64,000 nucleotides of DNA from Kutzneria buriramensis (GTDB taxonomy: Bacteria > Actinomycetota > Actinomycetes > Mycobacteriales > Pseudonocardiaceae), in contig NZ_QUNO01000016.1 in assembly GCF_003387475.1 (NCBI RefSeq), forward strand, positions 124,001 to 188,000, written 5' to 3'. This document shows positions 60,182 to 64,000 of this stretch, one piece after another. Made by a program: the position numbers and the translations under genes. Below the pieces are notes generated by a model. That model had not been told where the DNA came from and made no database searches. It saw nothing but the letters and a program-made list of their open reading frames with translations. The first letter of the stretch is position 1; every line of letters starts with the position of its first letter.

Positions 60182-61459
60182 GTGAGCGTCGCCCAGACCC
60201 TGGCCGCCCTGGTGCGGCGGTTCCTCGGCGTGGACCTGCCCGTGGGGCTGCGGGCGTGGGACGGCAGCGTGGCCGGCCCCGCCGGCGCGCCGATGGTGGT
60301 GATCAGGTCGCGGCGGGCGCTGCGGCGCCTGCTGTGGGACCCCAACGAACTGGGACTGGCCCGCGCATTCGTCGCCGGCGACATCGACGTCGAGGGCGAT
60401 CTGAAGGAGGGCCTGGCCCGGTTCTGGGGCCTCGCCCGCCGCGAGAACCTCGGCAAGGTGAAACTGACCGCCGCCGACCGGCTGCATGCCGTCGGCCAGG
60501 CCCTGAAGCTGGGCGTGATCGGTCCCCGGCCGGAGCCGCCGCCCGAGGAGGCGCGGCTGTCCGGGGCCGAGCACACCAAGTCCCGGGACCGGGACGCCAT
60601 CGCCCACCACTACGACCTGTCCAACGACTTCTACCGGACCCTGCTCGACCCGAACATGGCGTATTCCTGCGGGTACTGGACGTCGGACGCGCCGGACTAC
60701 ACCGTCGAGGACGCGCAGCGGGACAAGCTGGATCTCATCTGCCGGAAGCTCGACCTCAAACCCGGCATGCGGCTGCTGGACGTCGGCTGCGGCTGGGGCT
60801 CGCTGATCCTGCACGCCGCCACGCACTACGGGGTGCACGCGACCGGCGTGACGCTGGCGGCGCAGCAGCGCCAGTTCATCGAGCAGCGGATCGCCGAACG
60901 CGGCCTCACCGAACTGGTCGAAGTCCGGCTTCAGGACTACCGCGAGATTCCCGACGCCGGTTTCGACGCCATCGGGACCGTCGAGATGGGCGAACACGTC
61001 GGCCTCGGCAACTACCCGACGTACGCGGCACAGCTGTTCCGCCTGCTCAAGCCCGAGGGCCGGCTGCTGCTCCAGCAGATGTCCCGGGTGGCGACCGCGC
61101 CGAAGGCGTCCGGCGGCGGCGCGTTCATCGAGCGCTACGTGGCCCCCGACATGCACATGCGGCCGGTCGGCGAGACCATCGCCATGCTGGAGCGGGCCGG
61201 CCTGGAGGTTCGGGACGTGCAGGCGATGCGCGAGCACTACGTCTGGACCGTCGACGCCTGGGCGCGGACCCTGGAGGAAAGCGCGGCCGAGCTGACCGCG
61301 CTGGTCGGCGAGGGGCAACTCCGGGTGTGGCGGCTGTACCTCGCCGGCGGCTCGCTGGCGTTCCAGGAGAACCGCATGGGCGTGGACCAGATCCTCGCCG
61401 TGCGGCCAACGGTGTCCGGCGCGAGCGGGATGCCCCGGACCCGGGAGGTCCCCGCGTGA
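60182..61459 (+). CDS. Cyclopropane-fatty-acid-synthase-like SAM methyltransferase
   Basis: 425 aa. GTG 60182 preferred over GTG 60152 because AAGGA lies seven bases upstream. N-terminal lipid-binding part, then AIAHHYDLSNDFYRTLLD, MAYSCGYW and SAM site LLDVGCGWGSLILHAA, with GTVEMGEHVG. The family methylates double bonds of phospholipid acyl chains, giving cyclopropane or, in actinobacteria, 10-methyl branches. The partner flavoprotein BfaA of 10-methyl synthesis is not present. Its stop overlaps the DUF1295 gene (GTGA). Confidence 0.93.
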   Translation: MSVAQTLAALVRRFLGVDLPVGLRAWDGSVAGPAGAPMVVIRSRRALRRLLWDPNELGLARAFVAGDIDVEGDLKEGLARFWGLARRENLGKVKLTAADRLHAVGQALKLGVIGPRPEPPPEEARLSGAEHTKSRDRDAIAHHYDLSNDFYRTLLDPNMAYSCGYWTSDAPDYTVEDAQRDKLDLICRKLDLKPGMRLLDVGCGWGSLILHAATHYGVHATGVTLAAQQRQFIEQRIAERGLTELVEVRLQDYREIPDAGFDAIGTVEMGEHVGLGNYPTYAAQLFRLLKPEGRLLLQQMSRVATAPKASGGGAFIERYVAPDMHMRPVGETIAMLERAGLEVRDVQAMREHYVWTVDAWARTLEESAAELTALVGEGQLRVWRLYLAGGSLAFQENRMGVDQILAVRPTVSGASGMPRTREVPA

Positions 61460-62238
61460 ACCTGGTCGGTCTGCTGGCCAACCTGGGCATCACCGCCGCC
61501 GCCGTGCTGGTGGTCATGCTCGTCGCGCTGGGCGTGGCCGTGGCGCGCGGCCGTCACGACGGCGTGGACACCGTGTGGGGCCTCGGCTTCGCGGTGATCG
61601 CCGTCGTGGGGCTTGTCGTGTCGGGCTCGGGCTGGCTGGTGACGGCGCTGACCGTGATCTGGGGCCTGCGGTTGGCGATCCACATCCAGCTCCGCAACGG
61701 CCGCCGTCCGGAGGACCCGCGCTACGTGGCGCTGATGAAGAAGGCCACCGGCAACCCGCACCTGTACGCGTTCCGCAAGATCTACCTGGTCCAGGGCGTG
61801 ATCATGTGGTTCGTGTCCTGGCCCGTGCAGGCGGCCCAGTACGAGACGGGCGGCGCCGGCCTCCTGACCTGGCTGGGCGCGGCGGTGTGGCTCGTGGGCA
61901 TCGTGTTCGAGGCCGTCGGCGACTGGCAGCTGGCCCGGTTCAAGGCCGACCCGGCGAACCAGGGCCGGATCATGGACCGGGGCCTGTGGCGGTACACCCG
62001 GCACCCCAACTACTTCGGCGACGCCACCGTGTGGTGGGGTCTGTACTTGATCGCCTGCCAGCACTGGCTCGGCGCGCTGACGGTGCTCTCCCCGCTGGTC
62101 ATGACCTTCTTCCTGACCAGGGGCACCGGCAAGGCGCTGACCGAGCGGGCGATGGGGGGCCGGCCCGGTTACGCCGAGTACGTGCGGCGGACCAGCGGCT
62201 TCCTCCCGTTGCCGCCGAAACCGGAAGGAACCCGATGA
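61456..62238 (+). CDS. DUF1295 membrane enzyme (steroid-reductase/ICMT-like fold)
   Basis: 260 aa with about six helices. Conserved signature RGLWRYTRHPNYFGDATVWWG and the final RTSGFLPLPPK fit DUF1295. The family shares a fold with 3-oxo-5-alpha-steroid dehydrogenases and isoprenylcysteine methyltransferases. In actinobacteria it commonly accompanies a cyclopropane-synthase-like gene, so a role in modifying the same membrane lipid is likely. Overlaps both neighbours (GTGA and ATGA). Confidence 0.9.
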   Translation: MNLVGLLANLGITAAAVLVVMLVALGVAVARGRHDGVDTVWGLGFAVIAVVGLVVSGSGWLVTALTVIWGLRLAIHIQLRNGRRPEDPRYVALMKKATGNPHLYAFRKIYLVQGVIMWFVSWPVQAAQYETGGAGLLTWLGAAVWLVGIVFEAVGDWQLARFKADPANQGRIMDRGLWRYTRHPNYFGDATVWWGLYLIACQHWLGALTVLSPLVMTFFLTRGTGKALTERAMGGRPGYAEYVRRTSGFLPLPPKPEGTR

Positions 62239-62684
62239 ACAACGGCGACCTGGTCGCGGACTTCGAGCTGCCCGACGACCACGGCCGGCCCCGGCGGCTG
62301 TCCGAATTCCTGGCCAAGGGGCCGGTCGTGCTGTTCTTCTACCCTGCGGCGATGACCGGCGGCTGCACCGCGGAGAGCTGCCACTTCCGGGACCTCGGGG
62401 CCGAGTTCGAGGCCGTCGGCGCGCAGCGGCTGGGCATCTCCCCCGACGCCGTCGGCAAGCAGCGCGAGTTCTCGGCGATGAACTCGTTCGACTATCCGCT
62501 GCTGTCCGACGTCGACGGCGTGGTCGCCACCCAGTTCGGGGTGCGCCGCAGGTTCGGACCGCTGCTCACCCGGCGGCAGACCTTCGTCATCGGCGCCGAC
62601 GGCCGGCTGGTCACGTCGATCAAGAGCGAGCTGCGGATGGCCGTGCACGCGGACAAGGCACTGGAGGCTCTGCGGGCCCTCTGA
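62235..62684 (+). CDS. Peroxiredoxin (Bcp/PrxQ type)
   Basis: 149 aa. Peroxidatic Cys44 in AAMTGGCTAESC with resolving Cys49 five residues on, the Bcp/PrxQ arrangement; PVVLFFYPA is the fold signature. Reduces hydroperoxides, probably lipid peroxides given its place at the end of the fatty-acyl modification operon. ATG overlaps the DUF1295 stop. A 24-bp perfect palindrome follows. Confidence 0.93.
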   Translation: MNNGDLVADFELPDDHGRPRRLSEFLAKGPVVLFFYPAAMTGGCTAESCHFRDLGAEFEAVGAQRLGISPDAVGKQREFSAMNSFDYPLLSDVDGVVATQFGVRRRFGPLLTRRQTFVIGADGRLVTSIKSELRMAVHADKALEALRAL

Positions 62685-62710
62685 CCAGCGGTTTACCCCT
62701 TCCGGCGCAA

Positions 62711-62734
62711 CGGCGCGGCCGATCGGCCGCGCCG
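62711..62734. terminator. 24-bp perfect palindrome, terminator
   Basis: Starts CGGCGCGGCCGA and is fully self-complementary; it lies 27 bp after the peroxiredoxin stop and forms a very stable GC stem without a T-run. Confidence 0.75.
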
Positions 62735-62799
62735 GCTTACGATCATCGCCATACCAATGGAAGTAGCGCGGAACCGAACTCACCAGTAACCTCCGCCTT

Positions 62800-63264
62800 G
62801 TGGCCTTGATCACAACGGCGTTCTCGGCACGGCGGGGCTTCCGGCACCCGTGCGTCTACTGCGGACTGCCCGTGCTCGTCGACGACGTCGGCGACCTGCA
62901 TCCGGGCCACGTCGTCGTGGACTACCACGACGACGCCACCCGTCGCCCGACCGGCCATGTGGGGACCGGTCGCGGCCTGCCCGACCTGGTGCTGCTGCAC
63001 AAGTTCTGCAACGAGCACCTGTTCCCCGACTGCGGGGTCGCGCTGCGCCGCGCGCACCTGGGCTGGGCCACTGAGCAATTCGACCTGGGCACGGTCGACT
63101 CGGGCTCGGCCGCCTCCCTCAGCCACTACGACCAGCTCGGCCTGCACAGCGCCCCCTGGCGCGGCTTCGAGCTGTACCAGCGGCACTGGCGGGTGCGGAA
63201 GATGCGCTACGCGTGCAAGGCATGCCGGTACTACGCCGGCTGGTTTCAATCCGAGTGGAGCTGA
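62800..63264 (+). CDS. Zinc-site protein of unknown function, HNH-like (154 aa)
   Basis: GTG start. N-terminal CVYCGLP, then DLHPGHVVVDYHDD, LVLLHKFCNEHLFPDC and C-terminal YACKACRYYAG. The CxxC...DxHPGH...CNEH order is suggestive of an HNH nuclease treble clef, with a second Cys pair at the end. I do not recognise the family. It is followed six bases later by the Fe-S oxidoreductase gene, so may share its transcript. Confidence 0.55.
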   Translation: MALITTAFSARRGFRHPCVYCGLPVLVDDVGDLHPGHVVVDYHDDATRRPTGHVGTGRGLPDLVLLHKFCNEHLFPDCGVALRRAHLGWATEQFDLGTVDSGSAASLSHYDQLGLHSAPWRGFELYQRHWRVRKMRYACKACRYYAGWFQSEWS

Positions 63265-63270
63265 GCACTG

Positions 63271-64000
63271 GTGATCGTTCGTCTCGTCCTCGGCCTGCTG
63301 ATCACCGTTGTGGGGCTGGCGATCGCCGGCCGCCGGGTGCTCTGGCTGGCCGCCCTCATCCGCTCCGGGCAGCCGGCCTCCGGCCGCACGGACCGGCTCG
63401 GCGCGCGGGCCGCCGCCCAACTGCGCGAGGTGTTCGGCCAGCGCAAGCTGCTGAAGTGGTCGGTGCCCGGCGTCGCTCACTTCTTCACCTTCTGGGGCTT
63501 CCTCATCCTGGCCTTCACCATCGTCGAGGCGTGGGGCGCGCTGTTCGACCGCGACTTCGCCTTCTGGTGGTTCGGCACCCAGCCCTGGCTCGGTTTCCTC
63601 GAGGACTTCTTCACCGTCGCGGTGCTCCTCGCGCTGGCGACCTTCGCGGTGATCCGGGTCCGCAACGCGCCCGAGCGCAAGGAGCGCGCCTCCCGGTTCT
63701 ACGGCTCGCACACCGGCCCGGCCTGGCTGGTGCTGGCGATGATCGCCGGCGTGATGGTGACGCTGCTGCTGTACCGGGCCGGGCAGTACAACACCGGCCA
63801 CTTCCCGTTCGACCACAGCGGCTGGCCGTTCGCCACCTGGCTGCTCGCGCACGCGCTGGCCCCGCTCGGCACGACCGTCAACGCCGTGATCGAGACGGTG
63901 TTCCTGCTCGGCAACATCGCCGTGATCACGGGCTTCCTGGTGCTGGTCGTGCACTCCAAGCACCTGCACATCGCCCTGGCGCCGCTGAACGTGACGGCCA
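63271..64000 (+). CDS. Membrane Fe-S oxidoreductase, N-terminal part (cut by right edge)
   Basis: 243 codons visible from GTG 63271 (GGAG upstream). Five or so helices (VIVRLVLGLLITVVGLAIAG; GVAHFFTFWGFLILAFTIVE; VLLALATFAVIRV; AWLVLAMIAGVMVTLLLY; VFLLGNIAVITGFLVLVVHS) with His residues placed as in nitrate-reductase-gamma-like cytochrome domains, and SKHLHIALAPLNV at the edge. This is the usual N-terminus of actinobacterial HdrD/GlpC-like (Fe-S)-binding proteins; the 4Fe-4S and CCG domains would lie outside the window. Confidence 0.82.
   Translation, partial: MIVRLVLGLLITVVGLAIAGRRVLWLAALIRSGQPASGRTDRLGARAAAQLREVFGQRKLLKWSVPGVAHFFTFWGFLILAFTIVEAWGALFDRDFAFWWFGTQPWLGFLEDFFTVAVLLALATFAVIRVRNAPERKERASRFYGSHTGPAWLVLAMIAGVMVTLLLYRAGQYNTGHFPFDHSGWPFATWLLAHALAPLGTTVNAVIETVFLLGNIAVITGFLVLVVHSKHLHIALAPLNVTA

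Overview
High-GC (roughly 70%) actinobacterial chromosome with many GTG and TTG starts, four-base stop/start overlaps and long antisense open frames. An enolase-superfamily racemase that lines up, from memory, almost residue for residue with the Amycolatopsis N-acylamino acid racemase, together with the secondary-metabolism content, suggests the family Pseudonocardiaceae. Everything here was read by eye; no database search was run. No tRNA, rRNA, CRISPR array or insertion sequence was seen.

Layout. 1-5469 (-): N-terminal 1823 residues of a multimodular NRPS (A-T-C-A-T-E), running off the left edge, preceded by a 1.2 kb non-coding leader with an inverted repeat and imperfect tandem repeats. 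7.1-11.2 kb (-): a four-gene overlapping unit of LytTR response regulator, DUF485 protein, sodium:solute symporter and LytS-like kinase. 11.7-17.5 kb (+): a stand-alone fatty acyl-AMP ligase, a 1110-residue four-domain fusion (flavin oxidoreductase, acyl carrier protein, thioesterase, cytochrome P450) and a P450-derived protein without the heme cysteine. 17.5-25.8 kb: mostly minus-strand housekeeping and accessory genes, including a GNAT/N-acylamino acid racemase pair and a second P450. 25.8-31.4 kb: GH3 glycosidase, a STAND-like ATPase-fold protein and a frameshifted ABC ATPase remnant. 31.5-36.6 kb (+): a membrane-bound Pls-type synthetase (poly-epsilon-lysine-synthetase family) and an overlapping M1 peptidase. 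36.7-38.1 kb (-): a PaaK-like adenylating enzyme and a 23-residue peptide gene with a strong ribosome site.

39.4-45.3 kb (+) holds an HxlR regulator, the type III PKS RppA (tetrahydroxynaphthalene synthase), an aldo-keto reductase, an NTF2/SnoaL-fold protein, a Tat-exported multicopper oxidase and a copper chaperone. Taken together these mirror the enzyme types of the fungal DHN-melanin pathway. 45.5-47.4 kb: a Ser/Thr kinase and a membrane protein. 47.4-57.0 kb: a complete purine-catabolism locus with a divergent PucR regulator and a perfect 16-bp palindrome between them, serving xanthine dehydrogenase (three subunits), 8-oxoguanine deaminase, guanine deaminase, NCS2 permease and XdhC.

57.0-64.0 kb: an orphan sugar-binding lipoprotein, an MFS exporter and MarR regulator diverging from a perfect inverted repeat, a cyclopropane-synthase-like methyltransferase/DUF1295/peroxiredoxin operon, a small zinc-site protein, and the start of a membrane Fe-S oxidoreductase cut by the right edge. 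The two most novel systems are the acyl-carrier fusion locus (11.7-17.5 kb) and the naphthol/laccase locus (39.4-45.3 kb).
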